This document shows, in pieces, positions 9,969-18,752 of a DNA stretch of 64,000 bases. The DNA is taken from positions 12,154,001 to 12,218,000 of the forward strand of contig OX387612.1 of the NCBI GenBank assembly GCA_947568835.1, read 5' to 3'. Origin of the DNA: Protonemura montana. Its lineage: Eukaryota; Arthropoda; Insecta; Plecoptera; Nemouridae. A model generated the notes under the pieces. The model saw only the letters and a list, made by a program, of their open reading frames with translations, did no database searches and was not told where the DNA came from. How positions within the stretch are numbered: position 1 is the stretch's first letter; every line of letters starts with the position of its first letter. A program made the translations under genes and the position numbers.

Positions 9969-12900
9969 ATGCCACCTAAGAAGCGTGTAAATCTGACGTC
10001 TCGGAAAGGCGGGAAAGGTGCAACGGCAAGAGCAGAGAGCGCGGCGGCGAAGAAAAGGGCTGCTGCTGACGAGAGAGCGAGGACGAGAGAGACGGCCGAG
10101 CACGCCGACCATCAGGCGACTGCTAGCCCGTCGACGTCGACGCTTGACGAGCAGCGTCCTTTTCTTTCCGCTATTCTCGAAGAAGCCCCGGTGAGTGTCT
10201 TAAAGCATGATTCATTATTAGAACAGGCCGCCCCCGTTTCTCTTCCAGCTTTTTATGATCAACCCTCTACAAGCCGCTATATGCATTCCTTTCCCGACAA
10301 TGTGCCATCTGTGCTCCCATCCCTTGACCAGACCCAGATCCTGGAAAATTCAGTTGGCCAGCTACAAGAGGACAAGAAAGTGCAAGTAGCAGCAAACGAA
10401 CGGAGTGCCCGACTAGCGGAAAAAGCTAGAAATGCTCGCCAGCGCAGAAAGGCTGAGGATGAGGCCCAGCGTCTTCTGCGTCTGGCCCAGGTTGCCGAGT
10501 CGAAGCGTCGACGACTAGACGAAGCTTCTGAGGGACGACGCCTACAGCTTCTTGCTGAAAAGGCTGAGTCTGAGCGCCTCCGCTTGGCAAAATGTACCGA
10601 AGAACAGCGCCTTCAGCGACTGGCCCTTAAGGCAGAGGCAGAGCGTCGCCGCTTGAGTGACGAAGCTGACCAACAGCGCCTTCAGCGACTAGCCCTTAAG
10701 GCAGAAACAAAGCGTTGCCGCTTGAGTGACGAAGCTGACGAACAGCGCCTTCAGCGACTGGCCCTTAAGGCAGAGTCAAAGCGTCGCCGTTTGAGTAACG
10801 AAGCTGACGAACAGCGTCTTCAGCGATTGGCCCTTAAGGCAGAGGCAGAGCGTCATCGCTTGAGTCACGAAGCTGACGAACAGCGCCTTCAGCGACTAGC
10901 CCTTAAGGCAGAGGCAGAGCGTCATCGTTTGAGTGACGAAGCTGACGAACAGCGCCTTCAGCGATTGGCCCTTAAGGCAGAGGCAGAGCGTCATCGCTTG
11001 AGTGACGAAGCTGACCAACAGCGCCTTCAGCGACTAGCCCTTAAGGCAGAGTCAAAGCGTCGCCGCTTGAGTGACGAAGCTGACGAACAGCGCCTTCAGC
11101 GATTAAGCCAGAAGGCAGTCCAAACGCAGTGTGAAAGGCAGCATGAGACTCCAGAGGCGCGCGAGAGCCGATTAGTCGCCGCGCGGGAGCGATCTCAGCA
11201 GCGTCGAAATGCCGAGACCAGAGATAAGCTCGCGGCGTTCGAAGTGGAAGTCTCTCAGCGCGCTGAGGAGGAGGCGTCTCAACGCGCCCAAGAGGCTGAA
11301 CTAGAGCAAAGCCAGCGAGTCGCGGTCGAGGCTATTGACGTGGCAGACGATCAGTTCGAACCTGATCTTGCTCCAGTGAACCTTCATCCTTTCCACTTGG
11401 AAGCTGCCCGGCAAGACGTCGCTGACGTCGCCCTATTTCACTGCGGCAGCATGGACGAAGTATGCAGGGTGTGCGGCGCTCTGTACTTCGCAGGAGAGCG
11501 TCCATCTGACAAAATTTACAAACTCTGTTGTCACTCGGGCAACGTAATCCTCGAGCCTCTCCTCGCGTATCCCGATTTAATGCATGCGTTGCTGACCGGA
11601 GACCATTGCGAGTCTAAGAACTTCCGCAAAAACATCCGGTCGTACAACAGTTCGCTCTCCTTCGCTTCAGTCGGAGTTAAGACGGACATCCCCCAGGGCC
11701 GTGGCACATACTGTTTTCGTGTCCATGGCAACATCCAGCATAGGATCGGCCATATGGGGCAGGCGGTGCAGAAGCCCCTCTATTCGCACCTGTACTTTCT
11801 TGACGCGGAACAAGCGAAGACGCATCGAATGGACAGGCGCCAGAATGCTAATCTGCTACCCAACCTGCTTCATGAGCTGGACGCGCTGGTTCGCGAAATA
11901 AATCCTTTTTCCCAAGGGCTTAAAACGTTAGGTCAGGTGGAGGCCGACGACAGGATCCGTGCAGCTGCCGAGGGGCGACCCGAGGTCATGGCCGAACTGC
12001 GTTTCGTGGATGACCGACGGCGGCTGTACGAAAATCCTACGGCCCACGAGGTGGCCGTTGTTTATCAGAGCGTTGACGGTGGCATGCCTCCTCTAGGACG
12101 TGATATTCGTATCCATACTCGTGGCGGATTTATTGAGCAGCTGTCTGTCCTGTCGCCCAACACGGATCCGCTCAGCTACGTGCTGTTGTTCCCGCGTGGA
12201 GAACCCGGCTGGCAACGAGGTATGCCGCACACCAGGCAATCTAAGCACAGCGTCGTCACTCTAATGGAGTTTTATAGCCATCGACTCCACGAGCGTGTCG
12301 GCGCCTTCCATCCAGTGCTGCACGCCGGCAAGCTGACGCAGCAGTTTATGGTAGATGCCTATATCAAGGTTGAGGGAAATCGCCTTGAGTTCGTCATCAG
12401 GAACCAGAAAACGCTGCGCGCCGAACTCTACAGTGGGCTCATGGACCACTTGGCGAACCGTGCTGAGCGGCAGGGCTGCAATGTCGGGAAGATGGTGATT
12501 CTGCCTTCCAGTTTCATCGGAAGCCCCAGGCATTGCCAGCAGCTATATCAAGACGCTATGAGTATCGTCACCAAGTTTGGAAAACCCGATCTTTTCCTTA
12601 CTATGACGTGTAATCCGAAGTGGCCTGAGATTCAGACGAGCCTAGCGGCGTACGAAAGGGCAGAAGACCGACCCGATCTCACCGCGCGAGTATTCCAACT
12701 TAAACTCAAGGAGCTCATGTCTGATCTCACCAAGAGGCACGTGCTGGGCGTTCCCATGGCTCACTTCCACGTGATCGAGTTCCAAAAACGTGGACTCCCT
12801 CACGCTCACATCCTGGTAATCCTTCGCGACGAGGACAAGATCCGCACTCCCGAGGAGGTAGACGCACTTATCTGTGCCGAGTTGCCCGATCCGGTGACCG

Positions 12901-13028
12901 AGGAGAGACTGCACAAGGTCATCGTGTCGTCGATGATCCACGGCCCGTGCGGCGCTCGGAACATGTCCTCTGTGTGCATGGAGGACGGAAAGTTAAGAAG
13001 AAGTTCCCCAAGTCGTTCACAGATGTGA
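9969..13028 (+). CDS. Helitron Rep-helicase, N-terminal part (HUH nuclease)
   Basis: First 1,019-codon frame of the Helitron transposase. Residues 1-150 are basic and low in complexity; about 150-400 is a charged coiled-coil region with ~8 near-identical 23-residue repeats (core LQRLALKAEAERHRL). A cysteine-rich element follows (C499xxC502 and C520-C521, then HSG), as in Helitron proteins. About 750-960 matches the Helitron-like N-terminal Rep domain, with the HUH metal-binding motif in GLPHAHILVIL (H945, H947), which cuts and joins single-stranded DNA. The start ATG at 9,969 is the first in this frame. True homology ends near 12,985 (conserved GPCGARN... CMEDGK); the last ~14 codons are out of frame. 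The protein continues in the frame one base back, so one base appears to be missing between about 12,985 and 13,000. Confidence 0.93.
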   Translation: MPPKKRVNLTSRKGGKGATARAESAAAKKRAAADERARTRETAEHADHQATASPSTSTLDEQRPFLSAILEEAPVSVLKHDSLLEQAAPVSLPAFYDQPSTSRYMHSFPDNVPSVLPSLDQTQILENSVGQLQEDKKVQVAANERSARLAEKARNARQRRKAEDEAQRLLRLAQVAESKRRRLDEASEGRRLQLLAEKAESERLRLAKCTEEQRLQRLALKAEAERRRLSDEADQQRLQRLALKAETKRCRLSDEADEQRLQRLALKAESKRRRLSNEADEQRLQRLALKAEAERHRLSHEADEQRLQRLALKAEAERHRLSDEADEQRLQRLALKAEAERHRLSDEADQQRLQRLALKAESKRRRLSDEADEQRLQRLSQKAVQTQCERQHETPEARESRLVAARERSQQRRNAETRDKLAAFEVEVSQRAEEEASQRAQEAELEQSQRVAVEAIDVADDQFEPDLAPVNLHPFHLEAARQDVADVALFHCGSMDEVCRVCGALYFAGERPSDKIYKLCCHSGNVILEPLLAYPDLMHALLTGDHCESKNFRKNIRSYNSSLSFASVGVKTDIPQGRGTYCFRVHGNIQHRIGHMGQAVQKPLYSHLYFLDAEQAKTHRMDRRQNANLLPNLLHELDALVREINPFSQGLKTLGQVEADDRIRAAAEGRPEVMAELRFVDDRRRLYENPTAHEVAVVYQSVDGGMPPLGRDIRIHTRGGFIEQLSVLSPNTDPLSYVLLFPRGEPGWQRGMPHTRQSKHSVVTLMEFYSHRLHERVGAFHPVLHAGKLTQQFMVDAYIKVEGNRLEFVIRNQKTLRAELYSGLMDHLANRAERQGCNVGKMVILPSSFIGSPRHCQQLYQDAMSIVTKFGKPDLFLTMTCNPKWPEIQTSLAAYERAEDRPDLTARVFQLKLKELMSDLTKRHVLGVPMAHFHVIEFQKRGLPHAHILVILRDEDKIRTPEEVDALICAELPDPVTEERLHKVIVSSMIHGPCGARNMSSVCMEDGKLRRSSPSRSQM
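10530..11110 (+). repeat. 69-bp in-frame coding repeats of the Helitron protein
   Basis: About eight copies of a 69-bp unit (23 codons) inside the Helitron gene, nearly identical at DNA level, e.g. recurrent GAACAGCGCCTTCAGCGACT and GGCCCTTAAGGCAGAG. They encode an Arg/Glu/Ala/Leu-rich heptad-like helix. Low synonymous divergence points to recent expansion. A role in multimerisation or DNA contact would be inference. Confidence 0.9.
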
Positions 13029-15718
13029 CTGTGGTCAACGAGGGGGGTTTCACCGTCTATCGCCGTCGAGAGAGCGGGCAGACGCATACCATCTCAGGAA
13101 GAGTGGTCGACAACCGAGACGTAGTGCCTTACAACAAGTACTTAAGCTCCAAGTTTGACTGCCACCTGAACATCGAGCACTGTGGATCCGCGAAGACGGT
13201 CAAGTACCTGTGCAAGTACGTGTACAAAGGTCACGACTGTGCCAGGGTCCAGCTCCGCGTCTCTGTCCCCGCGGAGGGCGATCATGAGCCACGTCCAGCG
13301 CACGGTGCCCAGCAAGAGTTGGTGTGGGACGAGGTCTCACAGTTCATCGACTCTCGCTACGTGAGTCCCCAAGAGGCTGCGTGGAGAATTTTCGGATTTG
13401 AAATGCACGAAAAGTCGCACACTATCATCCGTTTGGCGATCCACCTCGAGGGTGACCACATGGTCACGTTCCGTCCTGGAGACGAGGAAGCCGCAGCAGA
13501 ACGCGGCAGGGCTGCGCTGACTACGCTGACGGCATGGTTTGCGCTGAATAGTAGCAACCCGGCGGCACGGCAGTACAAGTACATCGACATCCCGTACCAC
13601 TTCCGTTTCGAGGGCAAAGCGTGGAAGCCACGAAAGCGAGGTGCCGGCTCCATCATCAGCCGAATGTACTCCGTGACGCCCCGGCAGATCGAGCGATACC
13701 ATCTTCGTCTCCTTTTGCTACACGTCGCCGGCGCCACCTCATTCGAGGACGTGCGCACGTTCCAGGGTAGGGTTTACGCTACCTTCAAGGAAGCTGCCAT
13801 CGCACGCAACCTGCTAATGGACGACGACGAGTGGCAGAAATGTCTGCAGGAAGCGGTTGCTATAAAGATGCCAAACGAACTTCGTCAGCTGTTTGCCATC
13901 ATTTGCGCGTTCTGTCAGCCTCTTGACCCGCTGTCTCTATGGGAGCGTTTCAAGGGCGATTTCTGCGAAGATTTCGCCCGAGAACACGACCCCATCGAGG
14001 CAGAACAGTTGGCCCTGAATTCCATCCAGTCCGTCCTTGCCCTACACCGCCTGACCAACGCCGAAATCGGTTTGCCAGCGCCTCGAGTGCCAGTCATCGT
14101 TGCTGTCGACGAGCAGTTCGACCAGACCGCCGAAAGGGAAGAGGCCGAGGAGAACTTGGTGAAGCTCAACGGCAGGCAGCGCGTGGCATTCGACGCGGTG
14201 ATGGCAGCAATCGACGACCCGAACGCCGAGCAGAGGTGCTTCTACCTGGACGGCCCGGGCGGCAGCGGGAAGACCTTCCTATACAACACCCTCATCAGCA
14301 CGCTGCGAGCCCGAGGCGAGCGAGCCGTGGCCGTCGCGTGGACGGGCATTGCGGCGACGTTACTGAAGGGAGGGAGGACCTGCCACTCGCGATTTCGATT
14401 GCCTGTTCCGATTGTGGAAAACAGCACGTCTGGCGTGAAGCCCAACTCCGCCGAGGGCGCTTCGCTGAGGGCGGCCAAGGTCATCATCTTGGATGAAGGA
14501 CCCATGGCGCCTCTGCTGGCCCTGAACGTGATCGAGCGGACGCTAAGAGACGTGACCAACGATGAGCGTCCGTTCGGCGGAAAGGTGATCGTTATCGGCG
14601 GGGATTTTAGGCAGTGCCTCCCAGTCGTTCGAAATGGCAACCGAACGACCATTGTCGAGCAATGCATTAAGCGTGGCGCGCTTTGGTCGTTGTTCCGCAC
14701 CCTCGAGCTGCGCGCGAACATGCGCGCCAACCCAGGCGAAGTAGAGTTCGTCGAGTGGCTCTTGCGTGTCGGAAACGGCGAGATTTTGAATGACTGCCAC
14801 CTCCCGGATGACACCATCGCATTACCTGTCCAATGCGTCGTGGACTGCGTCATTGACGCCGTCTTCGGCACGAGCATTAGTGCTGCCGAGATGGCCGTGA
14901 TGCAAGACCATGCCATCCTCTGCCCGAAGAACGTGGAGTCTTTGAACATCAATGACAACGTTCTTGAGCGCCTCGAAGGTGACGTGTTCGAATACTGCAG
15001 CGCCGACACTGTCGATGTCAGTGAAGGCGAAGATGGCGACGTTTTGGCTACCGATTATCCCGTAGAATATCTAAATTCATTAACGCCATCCGGGATGCCA
15101 CCGCACAAGCTTCGTCTGAAAGTTCATGCAATCGTGATGCTCATGAGGAACGTCGACGTGAGAGCCGGCCTATGCAATGGGACTCGACTCAGCGTTGTTG
15201 CACTCCACGAGCACGTGATCGACTGCAGGATCATCGGAGGGCGCTGTGCGGGACGACGCACTTTCCTATGTAGAGTCAACCTAACTCCCTCGGACATTGG
15301 CATGCCCTTTACGATGACAAGGCGCCAGTTTCCGATCCGTCTGGCATTCGCCATGACCATCAATAAAGCCCAGGGTCAATCTTTAAAGAGGATGGGAATT
15401 CATTTAGAAAAACCAGTATTCGGACACGGTCAGCTATACGTGGCGCTTTCTCGGGCTCGCTCTTTGGACTCGATCTTCGTGGCAGTCGCCGGTAACGAGG
15501 CGCAGGGAAAGTTGATCGTCTCGAGCAACACCACCTTCACCAAGAACATCGTGTACCAGGAGGTGCTCGAGATTCATGCGCCGGACCACCAGGCAGCGGA
15601 TCCTTCCTCGCGTAGTGGCTATCAAGAGGCTGACCAGCAGGCCCTTGAGCAGTCGCTTAGTCAACTCGCTGTATCGGATGCGGATGAAGAAGTTCCAATG
15701 GACGCCTCCTCCTCCTAA
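12947..15718 (+). CDS. Helitron Rep-helicase, C-terminal part (Rep tyrosines + PIF1-like helicase)
   Basis: Second frame of the same protein. It opens at a GTG codon only because of the upstream frameshift, so it is not an independent start; genuine homology begins near 12,990 (KKKFPKSF). It carries the two-tyrosine element KYLCKYVYKG (YxxxY at 13,205-13,219), the nucleophiles that pair with the HUH motif. The SF1/PIF1-family helicase has Walker A GPGGSGKTFLY (about 14,252), Walker B ILDEGPMAP (about 14,485), GGDFRQCLPVV (about 14,597), NKAQGQS (about 15,364) and YVALSRARS (about 15,436). The C-terminal ~60 residues are acidic/Gln-rich and end at TAA 15,716-15,718. No OTU protease or AP endonuclease domain is present. 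Joined to the first frame the protein would be about 1,900 residues, typical for animal Helitrons. Only this one lesion is visible. Confidence 0.93.
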   Translation: MRRSEHVLCVHGGRKVKKKFPKSFTDVTVVNEGGFTVYRRRESGQTHTISGRVVDNRDVVPYNKYLSSKFDCHLNIEHCGSAKTVKYLCKYVYKGHDCARVQLRVSVPAEGDHEPRPAHGAQQELVWDEVSQFIDSRYVSPQEAAWRIFGFEMHEKSHTIIRLAIHLEGDHMVTFRPGDEEAAAERGRAALTTLTAWFALNSSNPAARQYKYIDIPYHFRFEGKAWKPRKRGAGSIISRMYSVTPRQIERYHLRLLLLHVAGATSFEDVRTFQGRVYATFKEAAIARNLLMDDDEWQKCLQEAVAIKMPNELRQLFAIICAFCQPLDPLSLWERFKGDFCEDFAREHDPIEAEQLALNSIQSVLALHRLTNAEIGLPAPRVPVIVAVDEQFDQTAEREEAEENLVKLNGRQRVAFDAVMAAIDDPNAEQRCFYLDGPGGSGKTFLYNTLISTLRARGERAVAVAWTGIAATLLKGGRTCHSRFRLPVPIVENSTSGVKPNSAEGASLRAAKVIILDEGPMAPLLALNVIERTLRDVTNDERPFGGKVIVIGGDFRQCLPVVRNGNRTTIVEQCIKRGALWSLFRTLELRANMRANPGEVEFVEWLLRVGNGEILNDCHLPDDTIALPVQCVVDCVIDAVFGTSISAAEMAVMQDHAILCPKNVESLNINDNVLERLEGDVFEYCSADTVDVSEGEDGDVLATDYPVEYLNSLTPSGMPPHKLRLKVHAIVMLMRNVDVRAGLCNGTRLSVVALHEHVIDCRIIGGRCAGRRTFLCRVNLTPSDIGMPFTMTRRQFPIRLAFAMTINKAQGQSLKRMGIHLEKPVFGHGQLYVALSRARSLDSIFVAVAGNEAQGKLIVSSNTTFTKNIVYQEVLEIHAPDHQAADPSSRSGYQEADQQALEQSLSQLAVSDADEEVPMDASSS

Positions 15719-16015
15719 ATCCTATCATTGTACTATCCCTTGCATTTGCAATAGCGGTAACATTTCCTAGATAAATTTAAATTCAGTAAGGCTAGGTAGG
15801 GCAGACCAGGAACCGTGACTAGCACGGCAGGTAGCAACCCAATTCCCATATATTTCACCATGCTGACACGCTTTTCTGCTGCAGGTATAAAGCACCGGAC
15901 GCCGCATAGCCCTTTAACTTCACGACCATTGCGCTCGCATGTGGACACTCTAACGGAACTGCTCCTCCCAGAGCTAGACAATTATGCATGTACATTAATT
16001 GATAGATTATATTGT
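15719..16015 (+). other. Helitron 3' non-coding stretch
   Basis: About 300 bp directly after the helicase stop, AT-rich, with no gene or clear polyadenylation signal other than generic A/T runs. It leads into the 136-bp repeats. Confidence 0.4.
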
Positions 16016-16515
16016 ACATACATTTAGTAAAGTAGTTACTTCTAACTAATAGTATTAGAAATGCAACCTGCTGTTTTCCATCTGCATGTCATGCATGTTC
16101 AAAAAAACAAAAACACAAAAAAAAATATCATAGATTTAGTAAAGTAGTTACTAAGTAGTAAGTAGTAGTAGTTGGTTAGTAAGTAGTGAATAGTTATGCA
16201 ACCTGCTGTTTTCCATCTGCATGTCATGCATGTTCAAAAAAAAAAAAAAAAAAAAAAAAAATATCATAGATTTAGTAAAGTAGTTACTAAGTAGTAAGTA
16301 GTAAGTAGTAGTAGTAGTTGGTAAGTAAGTAGTTAATAGTTATGCAACCTGCTGTTTTCCATCTGCATGTCATGCATGTTCAAAAAAACAAAAAAACAAA
16401 AAAAAAATATCATAGATTTAGTAAAGTAGTTACTAAGTAGTAAGTAGTAGTAGTAGTTGGTAAGTAAGTAGTTAATAGTTATGCAACCTACTGTTTTCTA
16501 TCTGCATGTTTGCAA
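16016..16515 (+). repeat. ~136-bp tandem repeat, about 3.5 copies
   Basis: Units share ATAGATTTAGTAAAGTAGTT, an AAGTAGTAAGTAG tract, ATGCAACCTGCTGTTTTCCA and CATGTCATGCATG, followed by an A-run. Copies start near 16,019, 16,129, 16,265 and 16,411; spacing varies (about 110, 136 and 146 bp) through changes in the AGT and poly-A tracts. Confidence 0.9.
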
Positions 16516-16569
16516 TTTTTTTAAGGTCACAATCTTACTTTCGTGTCGGTCTTTTTACTGCATGTTTCT

Positions 16570-16840
16570 CTTTTCTTGATTCTATCTTGAAATGTCAAAC
16601 CAACTATCCACCAAGCATGATAGCATTGCACCAGCCGAAAAGCTGAACAATGCATCCTACCTATCCGACACAGTTGATCCTTGCATGAATCTCTGCATCT
16701 CTCTTCTCGATTCCATCTTAGAATGTCAAACCAACTAACAACCAAGCATGACAGCATTACACCAGTCTAAAAACTGAACAATGCATCCTACCTATCCGAC
16801 ACAGTTGATCCTTGCATGAATCCTTGCATGTCCGCACATC
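16570..16840. repeat. Duplicated ~130-bp segment
   Basis: Two tandem copies, about 16,573-16,700 and 16,701-16,830, share ATGTCAAACCAACTA, CCAAGCATGA, GAACAATGCATCCTACC and GACACAGTTGATCCTTGC. No gene recognised. Confidence 0.85.
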
Positions 16841-17781
16841 AGAGATTCCTGTTGCTTGCAACGGGCTGCACAATCTTTGATAGTGTAAGGCAGAGGCGAT
16901 GTAGTGTGCGACGATCGCCATGCTGCCGGGGCGGGATGGGGGCCCCGGCATAACAAATATTTTTAAAATTCTCTCACTTAACAGCTTGAATACATTTAGA
17001 AACTTTTCATTTCTCCAAGAATGGTGCCTCTCTCTTGCTGTCTTTTTTATTTTGTTTTAGACCCCCCCTCCCCCTGCCAATCGTGGAGAAGGAACTTCTT
17101 CATGGCACCATTGCGGAGATTACTTTCAATTACGAATGAACAGTGGCGATACTGCGACATGGTTGGTCTGCATTGACTGTTGCTTTCAAATGGTCAAAGT
17201 TTTCAACGCAAATCGTCGTAAACATGTGAATATTTCCTATATTTGTAAGAATGATCATAATATTGGCAAATAAAAATTACAATAATTAATTGGTACATTT
17301 TTTTTTGTTTAATCTTCAAAAAAAAAACCTTCGTCACTGAAACCAAACCAAAAATATTTGTAATGATTCCTTTCTGTCCAAAAAGCACACCAAATGGTTG
17401 TGTCCTTATAAGCAATGCTGCTGGTTAGCCATCATCGTTGAAGGTACTGGCGGAAATCAGGTATAGTATGGTACATCAAGTCGTAATGGCATAATACTTT
17501 GTTTTCTTTACATTTTCTCAGTACTTTATTTTGTTGTCCCATAAAAGTTTCTTAAATGTATGCGTAGAGGCTACATTAAGTGTAAAGTCTCAGTTCGATC
17601 CCAGGGCTTAGGGACTAGATTTTGGCCTAGGCCCATATATTTTTGTCATGATCTATCCTATCGGCATATGCCCTATGGGCATAGGGTACTAGAAAAATAG
17701 TAGTGAGCTATTTGTAATTGTTAATCCAAGTTCAAAGACAATTCTAATACTAAAATAAAACCACTAGGGATAAGAACAACA
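16841..17781. other. Non-coding stretch upstream of the Helitron 3' end
   Basis: No gene seen. About 17,480-17,700 contains a stretch distantly related to 8,870-9,050, including CAGTTCGATCCCAGGG (B-box-like) and a small imperfect palindrome around CATATGCCCTATGGGCATA. The last ~60 bp before the terminus (ACTAAAATAAAACCACT) weakly resemble the sequence before the Helitron-like end at 2,960-2,990. Confidence 0.4.
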
Positions 17782-17810
17782 GGTGCCGTTAGGCATCGGG
17801 TACTGCTAGT
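17782..17810 (+). mobile_element. Helitron 3' terminus, copy 3
   Basis: Hairpin GGTGCCGTTAGGCATC (17,782-17,797), spacer GGGTACTG, CTAGT at 17,806-17,810. Identical over the hairpin, spacer and CTAGT to 5,689-5,717, while the sequence after it differs (CAGCATAC instead of TAACC). That is the pattern expected of a transposon end at different insertion sites. Confidence 0.75.
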
Positions 17811-18036
17811 CAGCATACATACGTTTGTATGCTTGGGCATCATGCAATACAAAGTCATCAGCATACAAACGTTTGTATGCTTGGGCATCATGCAATACAT
17901 AGTCATCAGCATACATACGTTTGTATGCTTGGTCATCGTGCAATACAAAGTCATCAGCATACATACGTTTGTATGCTTGGTGATCATGCAATACAAAGTC
18001 ATCAGCATACATACGTTTGTATGCTTGGTCATCTAA
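17811..18036. repeat. 48-bp minisatellite with internal palindrome
   Basis: About 4.6 copies of a 48-bp unit starting right at the Helitron end. Each unit has a palindrome-like CATACATACGTTTGTATG and GCAATACAAAGTCATCAG. Because 48 is a multiple of three, the array is open in several frames on both strands. Confidence 0.93.
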
Positions 18037-18541
18037 TATGAACTTTATGGCAAATCTAAACTCAATATAAATAAACCTATATCTGGGGGTTTTCTTGGGA
18101 AAAAATGCACAATAATCATAGCTTCTAATGAATTGCCATTATTTCTCTCTTGGCTGTCCTCCAATACTTAAAGTACAGTGTAGCCGGGACTCGGAGGTGA
18201 CGGGTGGAGATATGAGGTTGAGGTTGAAGCAAGATGCAATCGGTGTTTATAGATTCTCGTTTACTTATGACATCTTCAAGTATAATCAATCTGGCGCTGG
18301 GAGGAACGCTCGGCTGGCGTCCTGCTGGTCTGGCCTCCGAGTTCTAAGAGAGAGCCTGGCTCTCGCACTCCAGATATATCCATCAAAACGCTAGGGTTGC
18401 ACTTTACTAGCTAGCTAGCTAGTGGTATTATGATACCCGGTTATGGTACTGTATCAACTGTAGTTGGTACAACAGGCCATTCTCAAGGGACACAAAAGAT
18501 TTGATGAGTTTCTTTGTCGTTTCATTTTGACTCCTGCGCAG
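18037..18541. other. Intron or intergenic sequence before the ABCA exon
   Basis: No gene seen. It contains a short GCTAGCTAGCTAG run near 18,408-18,421 and ends in a pyrimidine-rich acceptor, CTCCTGCGCAG, at 18,541. Confidence 0.5.
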
Positions 18542-18752
18542 GGTTGACGGAGTACCAGGACAAGCTTTGTGGCAAGTACAGTGGCGGCAACAAGCGCAAG
18601 TTGAGCACCGCAATTGCGCTGATCGGTGATCCGCCGCTGTTGCTGCTCGACGAGCCGACGTGTGGTGTCGACCCAGTGGCGCGGCGGAACATCTGGAAAG
18701 TGTTGGCTTCCGTGCAGTCAGCTGATACGGCCATCGTACTCACCTCACACAG
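18542..18752 (+). CDS. ABCA-type ABC transporter, exon with signature and Walker B of the last NBD
   Basis: Encodes 69 complete codons flanked by split codons. It has the ABC signature [11 protein letters not shown], Walker B with D-loop [13 protein letters not shown], and the start of the switch region (IVLTSH). The wording [16 protein letters not shown] is characteristic of the ABCA subfamily, full-length transporters that move lipids across membranes using ATP. Acceptor CGCAG ends at 18,541; donor AG|GTGCGA at 18,753. The split codon AG|C with the next exon gives TSHS, placing the H-loop histidine exactly. The Walker A exon and everything before it are not recognisable in this window, so the gene is partial here. 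Whether the Helitron lies in an upstream intron of this gene or outside it cannot be told. Confidence 0.93.

Larger units (their letters stand above)
9241..17809 (+). mobile_element. Autonomous Helitron (5' end not determined)
   Basis: Region holding a Helitron Rep-helicase (9,969-15,718, + strand) and, 2.1 kb downstream in the same orientation, a Helitron 3' terminus at 17,782-17,809: hairpin, 8-nt spacer, CTAG followed by T. Helitrons transpose by rolling circle using an HUH nuclease and a PIF1-type helicase. The coding region is visibly more GC-rich than the AT-rich flanks, as expected for a young or transferred element. I could not find a convincing 5' TC end; 9,241 is only the start of the repeated leader. 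The 3' end could instead belong to a separate non-autonomous copy inserted downstream. Confidence 0.6.

Noticed and set aside
12960..13000. Programmed -1 frameshift in the Helitron gene
   Set aside because: No X-XXY-YYZ slippery heptamer or obvious downstream structure; a lost base explains it more simply.
18128..18394. 88-codon + frame before the ABCA exon as an upstream exon
   Set aside because: It does not resemble ABCA sequence (no Walker A or preceding NBD motifs) and lacks convincing splice sites.
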